From NCBI GenBank assembly GCA_016704345.1, contig JADJAH010000006.1, positions 248,001 to 312,000 on the forward strand: 64,000 nt of DNA, given 5' to 3'. A model generated the notes under the pieces. It made no database searches. It was not told the origin of the DNA and was given only the letters and a program-made list of their open reading frames with translations. The position numbers and the translations under genes were made by a program. Positions 17,570-28,627 of the stretch are shown here, one piece after another. The stretch is from Ignavibacteria bacterium. GTDB taxonomy: Bacteria; Bacteroidota; Ignavibacteria; Tepidaquicellales; Tepidaquicellaceae. Positions within the stretch are counted from its first letter, which is position 1, and every line of letters starts with the position of its first letter.

Positions 17570-18876
17570 CTAACGAATATATTTAACTTCTTTAGCATAT
17601 CTTTCAAGCTCGTCTCTGAAATTCGGATGAGCAATCTTTATCAGACTTCTGACTCTTTCACTTACCGGCTTACCGTACAGCTCTGCAATTCCGTATTCAG
17701 TAATAACATAATGAACATCGCCTCTGGTTGTAGTCACACCTGCTCCCTGTTTGAGGAATGGTACAATCCTTGACATTGTACCGTTCTTTGCCGTTGAAGT
17801 AAATGCGATGATAGGTTTTCCGCCTTCGCTTCTGGAAGCACCTCTAATGAAGTCAAGCTGTCCTCCAAAACCGGAATAATTTCTCGGGCCAATTGAATCT
17901 GCACACACCTGACCTGTCAAGTCAACTTCAAGAGCGGAGTTGATGGAAACCATTTTATCATTCCTGGCAATATTGAACGGATCATTTACAAACATAGATG
18001 ACCTGAATTCAAATACAGGATTGTCATTCATATAATCAAATACTTTTTGCGAGCCGAGTATGAATGATGCGACTACTTTACCCGGAAGCAGAGTCTTCTT
18101 TTCACCTGTAACAACACCTGCATCGATAAGGTCAATGAGATTGTCGGAAAACATTTCCGTATGAATTCCCAGATCCTTTTTGTCATGCAGAAATTTTAGA
18201 ACAGTATCCGGAATGAGTCCGATTCCCATTTGAAGTGTTGCCCCGTCCTCGATCATACCGGCAATGTGCTGTCCGATCCTTTCATAAATGTGCAAGTCTT
18301 CGCCCGCATCCTTGGATGACAGGAATTCGGGGACCGGTTCGTTTATTTCAACGGCATAGTCGATCTTGTCTATATGAATGAAATTGTCACCAAGTACTCG
18401 GGGCATTCTTGGATTAATCTGTGCTATAATTATCTTGCTGTTTTCAGCGGCTGTCTTAGAGCATTCGTTGCTGATACCGTAAGAACAATATCCGTGTTCA
18501 TCTGGAGGTGACAGGTGAAGGAGTGTTATGTCGACCGGTAGTTTCTTGCTTTGGATCAGCAATGGAATCTCCGACAGAAATACAGGAATGAAATCCGCCT
18601 TGCCTTCATTCACTGCTTTCCTGATGTTGGTCCCGTGAAAAGTGAAACAAGATGAAAATGTCCTTCCATTTCAGGAAGAACAAAAGGCGCGTTTAGAAAT
18701 GACATTAATTGAAGGATCTTCACGTTCTTGAGTTCAGTGTATCTCTTGCACATTGAGTCGATCAGTGTCTTTGGGAATGAGCAGTTTGCATGAACATAAA
18801 TACTGTCACCTGACTTGATTACCTTTACGGCTTCCTCAACACTGACAAATTTTGTTTTCGCTTTCTTCGTCTTCAT
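17570..18876 (-). CDS. Acetyl-CoA hydrolase/4-hydroxybutyrate CoA-transferase family protein, split by a frameshift
   Basis: Two abutting frames encode the N-terminal 88 residues (18610-18876, SVEEAVKVIKSGDSIYVHA) and the rest (17570-18613). Together they make a normal class I CoA-transferase of about 435 residues. The catalytic Glu is expected in INSALEVDLTGQV, and GGQLDFIRGASRSEGGKPI is the family C-terminal signature. The reading breaks after SLFTGP. One additional A in the short A-run at 18627-18628 restores SLFTGPNIRKAVNEGK. Either a real null allele or, more likely given many similar cases in this window, a sequence error. It probably moves CoA between acetyl-CoA and a short-chain acid; the exact substrate is unknown. 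Confidence 0.85.
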
Positions 18877-19044
18877 ATATTAGTAATGGTAGAAATTTAG
18901 TTTCAGATGATGCAATTTACCCTTAAATGAAAACAGATTAAAGCCCAAATTATTGAGATTGAAGGTGAGTAAGTTTTTTCTCAGGATTTAATATTTAATT
19001 AACAAAGTAAGCCTTAAAAAGTATATTGCCCTAAACTTTTTTAA

Positions 19045-20112
19045 TTGACAGAGAAATTTAAGAAAAGTATTCCGCTGTCTGAATTTACTACTATTGGACT
19101 CGGCGGTCCTGCAAAATATTTTTTCATTGCACGGACAAATCAAGAACTTATGGATGCAGTTAAGTATTCCAATTCTTTGGGCATCAAGTTTTTCATTATA
19201 GGCGGAGGAAGTAACGTAATTTTCAGTGATCAGGGATTTGACGGACTGATAATAAAAAATGAAATCACGGGATTTGAACTAATTGATCATGACGGATATA
19301 CAGAGCTTGTTGTTGATTCAGGTGAAGCATGGGATGATCTTGTAGAGAAGACTGTAAGTCTCGGGCTCTCGGGTATTGAATGTCTTTCTGGAATTCCGGG
19401 AACTGCAGGCGCTACACCGGTTCAGAATGTGGGCGCTTACGGGCAAGAAGTGAGCGATACAATTACTTTTGTGGAAGGCATTGACCTTGAATCATATGAA
19501 GTGAAAAAATTCAGCAATGATGAATGCATATTTTCTTATCGTGACAGCAGATTCAAGGGAAAAGACAAAGGCAGATTCTTCATAAGCAAAGTTGGATACA
19601 GGTTGTCAAAGTTGAATGAACCTATTCTGAAATATGAAGCATTGAATAATGAAATCAGATTGAATCACGGAGATTTTGATTTGATGGAAAGAATAATGAA
19701 ACTCAGAATAATTAGGGAGACTGTACTCGAAATCAGGAGAAAAAAATCAATGGTAGTTGACAAAGATGATCCGGAATCAAGATCTTGCGGCTCGTTTTTT
19801 ACAAATCCGATATTGAATGTTTTTGAATTTGAGAATTTGAAAAATGATTATAATTCTGAATTGAGAACAACACCGGTATTCGTGAATGAAGAAAAAGTTA
19901 AGATTCCTGCAGCTTGGCTGATTGAGAATTCAGGATTCAGCAGGGGATTTTCTATCAGCGGTGCGGCCATATCGGCAAATCATACACTGGCTTTGGTAAA
20001 CAAAGGTACAACATCAAAAGAACTTCTTGAATTATCTGAAATCATTAGGGAGTCAGTTTATAAGAAGTTTGGAATAATGCTTGAGCCTGAGCCCGAAATA
20101 ATTTTAACCTGA
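19045..20112 (+). CDS. murB: UDP-N-acetylenolpyruvoylglucosamine reductase (MurB)
   Basis: FAD/NADPH-dependent enzyme making UDP-MurNAc for peptidoglycan. FAD-binding motif FIIGGGSNVIFSDQGFDG, the GIPGTAGATPVQNVGAYGQE block, catalytic Ser in SCGSFFTNP and C-terminal SANHTLALVNKG are all present, in a 355-residue type I (E. coli-like) protein. The start is a TTG at 19045, with no ATG available before the conserved TTIGLGGPA. It is divergent from the CoA-transferase gene and alone on its strand. The following 276-base gap (20113-20388) contains only the ribosome-binding site of the next gene. Confidence 0.95.
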   Translation: MTEKFKKSIPLSEFTTIGLGGPAKYFFIARTNQELMDAVKYSNSLGIKFFIIGGGSNVIFSDQGFDGLIIKNEITGFELIDHDGYTELVVDSGEAWDDLVEKTVSLGLSGIECLSGIPGTAGATPVQNVGAYGQEVSDTITFVEGIDLESYEVKKFSNDECIFSYRDSRFKGKDKGRFFISKVGYRLSKLNEPILKYEALNNEIRLNHGDFDLMERIMKLRIIRETVLEIRRKKSMVVDKDDPESRSCGSFFTNPILNVFEFENLKNDYNSELRTTPVFVNEEKVKIPAAWLIENSGFSRGFSISGAAISANHTLALVNKGTTSKELLELSEIIRESVYKKFGIMLEPEPEIILT

Positions 20113-20388
20113 GTAATCCGTCATTTTGGCCAACTTTCCGAATGTGTATAAGACACTTGCTTTTGTTTGACTGCCCAATCTGAAATCACTTTGCAGAATC
20201 TATCTACATGACTCGCAGGCAGAACTGCGCAAAGCTCCCTATAAAAATAATCGGCAATTTAAGATTACCACTTGTTACCAATTTATAAAATTTTTTGAGA
20301 AAAGTGCAAACTTCCTCTTAATACGCTTGAAATTCTCTATCGTAAAAATTAATTTGTTTTTCCCAATAAATCAAACAGGAGAAATGGA

Positions 20389-22732
20389 ATGAACAGAACA
20401 AAAGCTACTCTTTTTGGAATGCTTGTAGTTGTTCTTGGTATCGCCCTTGGATTTTCAACCATGAAGGACGATCCTAAGAAAGGCAATCCTACCGACTCAA
20501 GAAAAAATGAGTCAATTAATCCAATTCAGCAAGACGGTCCTATCGCGCCAATCGGCGGTTATGACACAGACGGAACACCTTATTACACTGACAATTTTGA
20601 CGGAGCTAATGATACAACAGCTCTTAAAAGCAGAGGTTATTTCGTTTGGTACAGAGGTACCGGAGCACAAGGACTAGGTGCTACGTGGTTTCAGGGAAAC
20701 CCGGCGGTATTCAGCGCTTTCAACGGTCCAACTTCAGGTTATGTCGGAGCCAACTTTCAGGTTGTAACAGGATTAAATAATATAGACAGCTGGCTGATCA
20801 CTCCTGCTAACAATGTGACTGCCGGTGACTCAATTGTATTCTACTCAAGGGCTCCACTTTCAAGCCCATACCCCGATTCTATCAGAGTCATGTATTCTGC
20901 CGCAGGTTCAACAACTCCTGAAGGTACATGGACTGAACTCGGTAGATTCAAAGTTAATAATGTCGATGTTTGGGAAAGAAAAGCATTCGGTGCTCCTTCT
21001 TCATCAGCAACTGGAAGATTCGCAATCAGATACAATGTTGTTGACGGCGGTCCTTTAGGAGATAACAGTGATTTCATAGGAGTTGACGCTCTTACAATTG
21101 AAGGTGCTGCAGTGGCCAACGATATCGCAGCTTCTGCAAATGTTGCACCGACAGGAAGCATAATTCTTCCATCAGCAACAATTGCTCCAAAAGCAACATT
21201 CACAAATATCGGAGCAGCAAATCAAACAAACATTCCTGTAAGATACAGCATTACAGGACCGGTAAACTATACCAGCAATAAGGTTATTGCTTCACTTACT
21301 GCAGGAACAGGAACAACTGTAACATTCGACAGTACATTCAATCCAACACCGGGAACTTACAATGTTACAATCATTGTAAGCCTTGGTTCAGATCTGAACA
21401 GAAATAACGACACATTAAGAACCAGCTTTACTGCATTAAATCCGAACTACGGAACAAGCGGAACTTATTCTTATGCAAACTCCATAACCGGAACAGGAGC
21501 TCCTTCATCACCTGATTATTGCTGGAAGGATACAGCAGGAAGCGTTAGCCTGGTTGTAAACAGCACCAATTCAAGCACAGGAAATTTCCTTGGTTCGCTT
21601 GATGACGGTCACTGGAGATTCAAACTGCCCGCAGGAAAGAAAGTGAAAATGGGCGGCGTCGAATATGATTCAGTTTTTGTAGCAACAAACGGATTCGTAA
21701 GTTTCGCTACTCATTCATTGCTTAATTCTTTCTCACCTGCTCTGAATTCACTCAACAGGCCTACTTTCTATGCCATGTGGATGGATCTGAACTATACTAC
21801 TCTTTCAGTTGGCTCACCAACAAACAGACTCAGCTATAAGGTCAACGGTTATCAGTTGATAGTAACATATGACAGAGTTCCTGCTTTTGGCGGTGATACA
21901 TCTGAATACGTAACCATGCAAGCAGTTATCGACCTTGTTGAGCCAGGTTATCCGGCAAATTCAGACATGGTAGTTCAGTTTGCAGACGCTACAAACGGAA
22001 ACACAGGTGCAGACTTCCTTACATATTATGGAACAGATCTGTTGAATGCTCATCTTGTTGGTTTACAGGTTGCAGACGGTACAACAAATACATACTACAG
22101 AGCTGCTTATCCGGCAAATCCTCCGGGACCATTGTTCGGAGCTTCACCGATCGCAATTGAATTCGGTCCAAATGCAAACAGTCTTAATTCTTCTTGTGAT
22201 TTAACTACCTTTGAGCCTTGGTGCATCAATCGAAGCTATCACACCTTCAAGCTCATCTGATACAATTACTGTATTGCTTAGATCTGCTACATCTCCTTAT
22301 GAGATCGTAGATGCAGCAAAGGGTGTTCTTAGCGGCGCAGGAAATGCTTCACTTACCTTCAGAAAAGCAAGTATCGGAAGCAGCTATTACATAGTTGTGA
22401 AGCACAGAAATTCAATCGAGACCTGGAGTGCTAACCCGGTTCTTTTCCCATCTGATGGTTCGGGCACGTCATACAACTTCAGATCAGGAGTTGGACAGGC
22501 TTTCGGAAGCAACATGGTAGTAGTCAGCGGTGCGGCTTCATTCTACAGCGGTGACGCAAATCAGGACGGAACAATTGACGGTTCTGACGGTAGTCTTGTT
22601 GACAACGATGCCTTCAACTTTAACGGCGGTTATATTCCTACCGACATTAATAACGACGGCTTTGTTGATGCATCTGATGCATCTTTTGTTGAAAATAATG
22701 CAAACAACTTCATCGGTATAATAAGACCGTAA
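20389..22732 (+). CDS. Secreted choice-of-anchor-J-like protein with dockerin-like C-terminal module, frameshifted
   Basis: Exported surface protein of about 780 residues after correction. A signal-like helix (LFGMLVVVLGIALGF) leads into an adhesin-like jelly-roll domain resembling choice-of-anchor J/cleaved adhesin (NNIDSWLITPANNVTAGDS, FAIRYNVVDGG). A CARDB-like beta domain follows (PVRYSITGPVNY), then an unassigned domain with VATNGFVSFATHS. The end is the dockerin-like module (SIETWSANP, DANQDGTIDGSD, DINNDGFVDASD, final RP). One extra T at 22210-22212 splits the frame; removing it joins DLTTLSLGASIEAITP. The start has a good Shine-Dalgarno site (AGGAG, 7-base spacing). It is the first gene of the surface-protein island and a paralog of the next gene. 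Confidence 0.8.
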
Positions 22733-22760
22733 GTCCGATGTTGATGTAATATATCTAATG

Positions 22761-22794
22761 ATCCGCCGCTTGAAGAAAGCGGCGGATTTTTTTT
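22761..22794 (+). terminator. Rho-independent terminator
   Basis: ATCCGCCGCT (22761-22770) pairs perfectly with AGCGGCGGAT (22778-22787) around a 7-base loop, followed by a run of eight T. Confidence 0.92.
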
Positions 22795-22934
22795 ATGCTA
22801 ATTGTAAAATTAGAGTTTCAAAATATAGTTTGAATTGATAACTTACACCGTCGCAATAATATTTTACTAATCTTACTTCATCTGAACTTCGGTACTTTTT
22901 ACCAATCGAGCAACTCAATTTATTTCAATCTAAG

Positions 22935-25309
22935 ATGATTAAGGAATCTGCATCCGGGTTTACCCTGATTCAATGGCTCATATTGCCTTTGCTTGCCGGC
23001 TCAATGTTGTATGGATCTTTTCCTTCTGACAATCCTACTGATTCGAGAAAAGGCGAATCATCTATTGAAAATTATGTTCCCGAAACTCAAGAAACCATTT
23101 GAAACAGATTCCATTAACAGTCTTCCGAACATTATTTATTACTCCGACAGCTTCAATGCTGCAAATGATACTACTTCATTAAAGAACAGAGGTTACAAAG
23201 TATTTTACAGAGGTACGGGCCCGCAAGGCCTCACGGCAGCCTGGTTTCAGGGAAGTTCAATAGTCTTTCCCGCGTTCAATGGCTCATCATCCGGTTATGT
23301 TGCGGCAAATTTCAATGCAGTAACTTCTCAAAATAATATTGACAACTGGCTCATACTCCCTTCCAAAAATATTGTCAAAGGAGACAGCTTGTTCTTCTTT
23401 TCAAGATCAATTTTAGATTCCAGATTTCCGGATTCAATAAGAGTAATGTTTTCACAAACGGGTGATTCCGTTCCGGAAGCGCTGTGGACTGAAGCAGGCA
23501 GATTCAAGGTCAATACCAACGGCTCATGGCAAAGAAAAGGATTCAGGGCGCCATCAACAGGAACTAAAGCGAGGTTTGCAATCAGATATAATGTTGTAAA
23601 CGGAGGACCATCAGGCATTAACAGCGACTATATCGGCATAGACAGTCTTACACTCGAGCGACCCATTATCTTCCCCAAATAATATGCAGGCACTTTCAAT
23701 AATCACTCCGGTTAGTAATATTCCCGCTGACGGAATTGCAATTGCACCAACAGCAAGGTTCGTAAACATCGGGTCAAATTCATTGTTAAATGTAAGCGTA
23801 AGTTTTAACATTACCGGACCAGTGAATTACAACAATTCTAAGATCATTGCAACCATCAGTCCGGGAGATTCTGTGACTGTAAAGTTTGACAGTACATTTG
23901 TACCTGCGATAGGCAACTATTTAGCAAAGGCCTATTCTTCTTTATCAAATGATACGAACAGATATAATGATACTGTCAAATTAAATATTTCCGCATTACA
24001 GACGAATTACGGTTCCGGTGCAGGATATTTTTTCTCGAATTCAATTGGAACAGGAGCGCCTTCAATGCCGGAGTATTGCCTGCAGGATACTTCAGGCAGT
24101 ATGAGTCTGATTGTGAACGGACAAATCGTAAGGCCCGATATTTTTACGGGAACAAGTGACAACGGATATTTTCGGCTCGGCAATTTTCTGCAGGCCGGAA
24201 GGAAGTTGAATTTTGACGAGGCATACGATTCGATCTTCATTGGGACAAATGGAATAATTGGCTTTACTCAGGAAAATGTTAATTTGATGAATGCCTCCCC
24301 GGACACATCAAACTTACCCTACCCCGCAATATTTCCATTATGGGCTGATTTCAATTTCGGAAGCCTGTTAATGACTTTAAACAGATTGAGTGTAAAGTTT
24401 GATGGGAATTCATTTGTCATAATTAATTTCGACAGAGCGCTGATCAAAGGAGGCGCTTCGGATGAATATGTGACATTCCAGATTATTATTGATGTACTTG
24501 ATGATTACACAACAAGCAACAGCAGAGTGCTTGTTCAGTTTAGTGATACAACTTCACAACGCACCGGAGCATCATTTAGAAACAAGTACTTTAACTCAAC
24601 TCTTCAGTCTCATCTTGTAGGATTGGCCTTGTCACAAAACGAAAAGTGTTTATATAGATATGCGGGTAACGGATTTACTCCTATCGGTGGACCAATGCTT
24701 TCCAGCACTCCCGTATCAGTACAATTTGGACCAAATGCATCAAGACTAATTTACTCATGCTCGCCGGCATCATTGCAGTTGCAGGCATCTCTCGAAGCTA
24801 TCACTCCCGATCCGGCTCCGTCATCTAACAGCAGTGACACACTCATGATACTACTGAGAGAGCAGTCATCTCCGTATGAGCCGGTGGATGTAGCGAAATC
24901 TGTTTTGAGTAATTCCGGAAATGCAACGTTGAACTTCAATAACATTAAGCCGGGCAGATCATATTATCTCATTGCCTTGCACAGAAGCAGTATTGAAACC
25001 TGGAGCAGTCTGCCGGTGAACATTCCAACTTCAGGTTCTGAAGTAAGTTACAATTTTACAACCGGACTTGACAAAGCTTACGGAAACAATATGGTCATTG
25101 TACAAGGCAAAGCAAGTTTCTTTTGCGGAGATGTGAACAGAGATTATGCTGTTGACGGAACAGATTTGAGTCAGGTTGATAATGATGTAGCAGCTTTCAC
25201 GTCAGGGTATGTTACAACTGACGTAAACAATGATGACATAGTTGACGGTTCAGATGCACAATATGTGGATAATAATGCTTCAAATTTTGTAGGCATGTTC
25301 AGGCCGTAA
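22935..25309 (+). CDS. Paralog of the preceding surface protein, dockerin-like C-terminus, two frameshifts
   Basis: About 790 residues once two single-base insertions are removed, one in TTT at 23098-23100 and one in CCC at 23662-23664. The true N-terminus is in a third frame starting at the ATG at 22935 (GSMLYGSFPSDNPTDSRKGE), which aligns with NPTDSRKNES of the upstream gene. The domain order is the same: choice-of-anchor-J-like domain (NNIDNWLILPSKNIVKGDS), CARDB-like domain (SFNITGPVNYNNS), an FIGTNGIIGF domain, then the dockerin-like module (SIETWSSLPVN, DVNRDYAVDGTD, DVNNDDIVDGSD, final RP). The two genes clearly arose by tandem duplication and are now well diverged. No terminator was seen after it. 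Confidence 0.75.
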
Positions 25310-25473
25310 ACTTGGTGTTTGATGCTTGCGGCTTCTGAACTGAAATCTATTCGATCCATTGAGAGCCTTGTTTTGTTGTTAGATTTTTGTTAGAAAAGAC
25401 ATTACATTTAGCATACAACTTATAACTAACTGAAAGGAGTGCGCACCCAAATCCTTCCATTCATTTACTATCG

Positions 25474-25533
25474 TGCGGTTCATCACTTGAAGAATGAATT
25501 GAGGAGCGCGAAGAATATTCTCTTAGGACCGCA
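25474..25533 (+). other. Possible structured leader upstream of the 25.6 kb surface gene
   Basis: TGCGGT (25474-25479) can pair with ACCGCA (25528-25533) around a 48-base interior that itself contains the palindrome AGAATATTCT. It lies between two surface genes, about 35 bases before the next ATG. The rest of the 258-base gap shows a GAAAGGAG with no start behind it. Weak evidence. Confidence 0.25.
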
Positions 25534-25567
25534 AAATACATTTCTTAATTAAACCAAAAATCTAACA

Positions 25568-28388
25568 ATGAAGAAATTATTTTCTTTGTATGGGCTTGTC
25601 TTGTTAATAGCATTTAGCATAAATGCAAATGCACAAGTCAAGAATTACACATTCACTCAATCTTCAGGAACTTACACGCCGATCACCGGAGGAACTATTG
25701 TAGCAACGGCAACGGGTGCATCAGGTGCTGCATCGCTTGATGATAATATTTACAATCTTGCGGCCGCTACGATCCCATTCACATTTACTTATGACGGTGT
25801 CGGATATGATGGCTTGAACATTAGCACAAATGGTTTCATTACGCTTGGTGCAACAGCTCCGTTAGGTAACAATTACGGTCCGATCAACAATACAGCTACA
25901 TATTCAGGTGCAATTGCAGCTTTCGGTGGAGATTTGAATTCACTTTTCAATATCCTTGGCAATACAGGTGAGATCAGATATGAAACAGTCGGTTCATCAC
26001 CAAACAGAGAGTTTGTAATTCAGTATTCCAACTTCAGACCTTACAGTACTTCTACTTCAACAACAGTATTCTGGAGATGGAATTTTCAGATCAGGTTGCA
26101 CGAGAACAATTCGATTAATATTGTCTATGACGCAAACTTCGTTGGCGCGCCGACAGCTACAACCAGGCAAGTAGGTTTGAGAGGCCCGTCAAATGCTTTT
26201 GCAACGAATGTTGACAACAGACTCATTACTACAGGCACTCACACCTGGAGTACTTCAGTTGAAGGTACAACGAATGCATCTACTTGCGGTTTAAGCACAA
26301 CCAACATTCCTGTATCAGGACAAACATTTACCTGGGCTCCTCCGGTTGTTGTGACTGATGATGCAGGTGTTAGCGCGGCAGTAATCGGTTCTTCACCGGT
26401 TCAGATCATTTCTGTCGGCAAAGGTTATAATGTTGTTGCCACGGTAAAGAACTTTGGAACAACCACTCAAAATGCAATTCCCGTGTATTATACAGTGAAT
26501 GGCGGTTCACCTGTAGGGCCTGTTAACACAGTAGGTCCAATCGTTCAGAACGGAACCGAGAATGTTACATTCAATGGCGGCAATGCATTCACACCGGTTA
26601 CGCCTGGAGTAAATACTCTTAAGATTTATACTCTACTCGGTGGTGATGGACAAGGTACAAATGACACACTTACAGTTGTAGTAAATGTTCAGCAAAAAAT
26701 TGCTTCATATCCGCATCTTCAAACTTTCACCAATCCTCTCAACTGGACGATAGTAATCGAGAACCTGGTTGGAACTACTGCAATATGGGGTCTTGGAATC
26801 TGCGTCAATCCGGACGGTAAAGTGGGTGATACTGCAATTACTGCAAACTTCTTCAATGCCACAAATTTAAGAAGAAAATCCTCAGAAGTCCGGAAATGGA
26901 TTTCACGGGATTGACAAATCCTGTACTTAGTTTCTATACTGCTTACAGGACATATACAGGCGGTGAAGATGATTCACTTGAAGTTGTAGTGTCAACAGAC
27001 GGCGGTGTTAATTTCTTCAGCGCAACCACTACATATAATAAGAGCGATGCCTCATTGCCGTCATTGGCAACAAGGCCGGGACAATCTGCATCTTACTTCC
27101 CGGATTCTTCCGGACAATGGAGACATGAGACAGTTCAACTTACAAACGTAGCAAACTCAGCTAATGTTGTTATTGGATTCAGAGGCAAGAGTGATTTCGG
27201 TAACAGGCTCTGGATTGATAACGTGATCGTTTCCAATCCTGACAGAACTTGCTCAAACATTGTTACTTCTACCGGCAGTTATCAGTGTGATTCACTCTTA
27301 AGGCTGAATTTCAATACTCTTCCGCTTCCTCCGAAGGTCAGAATTTCTTTGCTGACAATTCGGCAATCAAGGAAAAAGCAGAAGACTACAATTTAGGCAA
27401 CATCCCTGCAGTTGACGGCAATGTCAGTGTTGTATCAGCTCCAAACACGGATAATCCCGGAGGCGGAGATGCTTTTGTTTCAACTTATCTGAATAACGAT
27501 CCGGGTCAGAACATTGAAGTCAATACAACTGCAACAACTCAGTCGGGCGGAATATTTACACCGTCAAGCGCTTATCATGACTATTGGTACAGAGTAACTT
27601 ACACAGGAAATGATAAGACCGGCTTCGCGAATTACGATCTGTTTGTTTACCTGGATGGATTAGTATTCCTGGATCCGACCAACTTGTACATCATGAAACG
27701 TAGTGACCCAACCGGCAAATGGGTATGCCTGAACACAACTTTATCAGGTAATTATCTCGTTGCTACCGGCCTTAATGACTTCAGTGACTTTGCAATTGGT
27801 GGAAGCGAGCCGCTTCCTGTTGAGCTTTCATCATTCGTTTCAGTAATCAACGGAAACAGTGTAACACTCAACTGGTCAACCTCAACTGAAACCAATAACG
27901 CAGGATTCGATATCGAAAGATCTGCAGTTAACGGATCATGGTCAAAGATCGGCAGCGTGAGCGGTAATGGTACAAGCACAACACCGCACAGCTACTCATA
28001 CACAGACAGAGCTGTTGCATCAGGAAAGTATAATTACAGACTGAAGCAAACAGATTTCAACGGCAACTTTGAATATCATAACCTCGGCAGCGAAGTTATC
28101 ATCGGAGTTCCTGCGAAATTTGACCTGGCACAGAACTATCCTAATCCTTTCAACCCGTCAACAAAGATCAATTATGACCTGCCGGCAGACGGTAAGGTTG
28201 CAATCAGATTGTTTGACATGTCAGGTAAGGAAGTTGCCTTGCTTGTCAATGAAGTCAAGACTGCAGGTTATCACACAGTCAACTTCAACGCATCAAATCT
28301 CTCGAGCGGAGTTTATTTCTACAGTATTTCTGTAGAAGCAAATGGCAACAACTTCACTGCTACAAAGAAAATGATGCTTGTAAAATAA
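25568..28388 (+). CDS. Large T9SS-exported multidomain surface protein, two frameshifts
   Basis: About 940 residues after adding one base in the A-run at 26875-26878 and one near 27334-27337. A signal peptide (LFSLYGLVLLIAFSINANAQ) is followed by an N-terminal beta domain (TFTQSSGTYTPITGGT, LNISTNGFITLG). A CARDB-like domain comes next (VVATVKNFGTTTQNAIPVYY), then a choice-of-anchor-J-like domain (SSGQWRHETVQLTNV, GNRLWIDNVIV), a WYRVTYTGNDKTG domain and a 191-residue C-terminal block. That block combines a fibronectin-III-like repeat (VTLNWSTSTETNNAGFDIER) with the T9SS type A domain (NYPNPFNPSTKINYDLP to KKMMLVK). The same architecture is intact in the gene at 30342. Probably an adhesin or matrix protein. 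Confidence 0.82.
27813..28385 (+). repeat. Copy 1 of a 573-bp FN3-like plus T9SS C-terminal cassette
   Basis: Coding repeat from LPVELSSFVSV to the end of the protein, exactly 191 codons, with long stretches of near-identical DNA to the copies at 29342 and 32766. Confidence 0.85.
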
Positions 28389-28427
28389 CAAGAACAATAA
28401 TTTCCTCTTGAAGAGGATGACTATCAG

Positions 28428-28460
28428 TGCCGTGAGGAGAATATCTTCACGGCATTTGTT
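28428..28460 (+). terminator. Probable Rho-independent terminator
   Basis: TGCCGTGA (28428-28435) pairs with TCACGGCA (28447-28454) around an 11-base loop, followed by a T-rich stretch (TTTGTTTT). Confidence 0.75.
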
Positions 28461-28627
28461 TTACAGAGAAAATCAATGATAAGATGGTGATTTTGACTTT
28501 GAAGACAAGTTTTAATGACAGATATTTCATGCACACGTAATTGAGTTATGATAACTTCATTTGGAATTTCAATTAACTAAAGCTAATTTTGTAAACTCCA
28601 TTTTCATTAACCTAAAAAATCAATCTC

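Noticed and set aside
18610..18876. Free-standing 88-residue protein
   Set aside because: It is the N-terminal part of the CoA-transferase, continuous in sequence with the next frame after a one-base correction.
20841..21203. 120-residue minus-strand frame inside a surface gene
   Set aside because: Shadow frame opposite a repetitive beta-rich coding sequence, with no homology features.
20389..25309. Cellulosome components because of dockerin-like repeats
   Set aside because: No cohesin, scaffoldin or glycoside hydrolase is present. The repeats occur as the extreme C-terminus of varied surface proteins.
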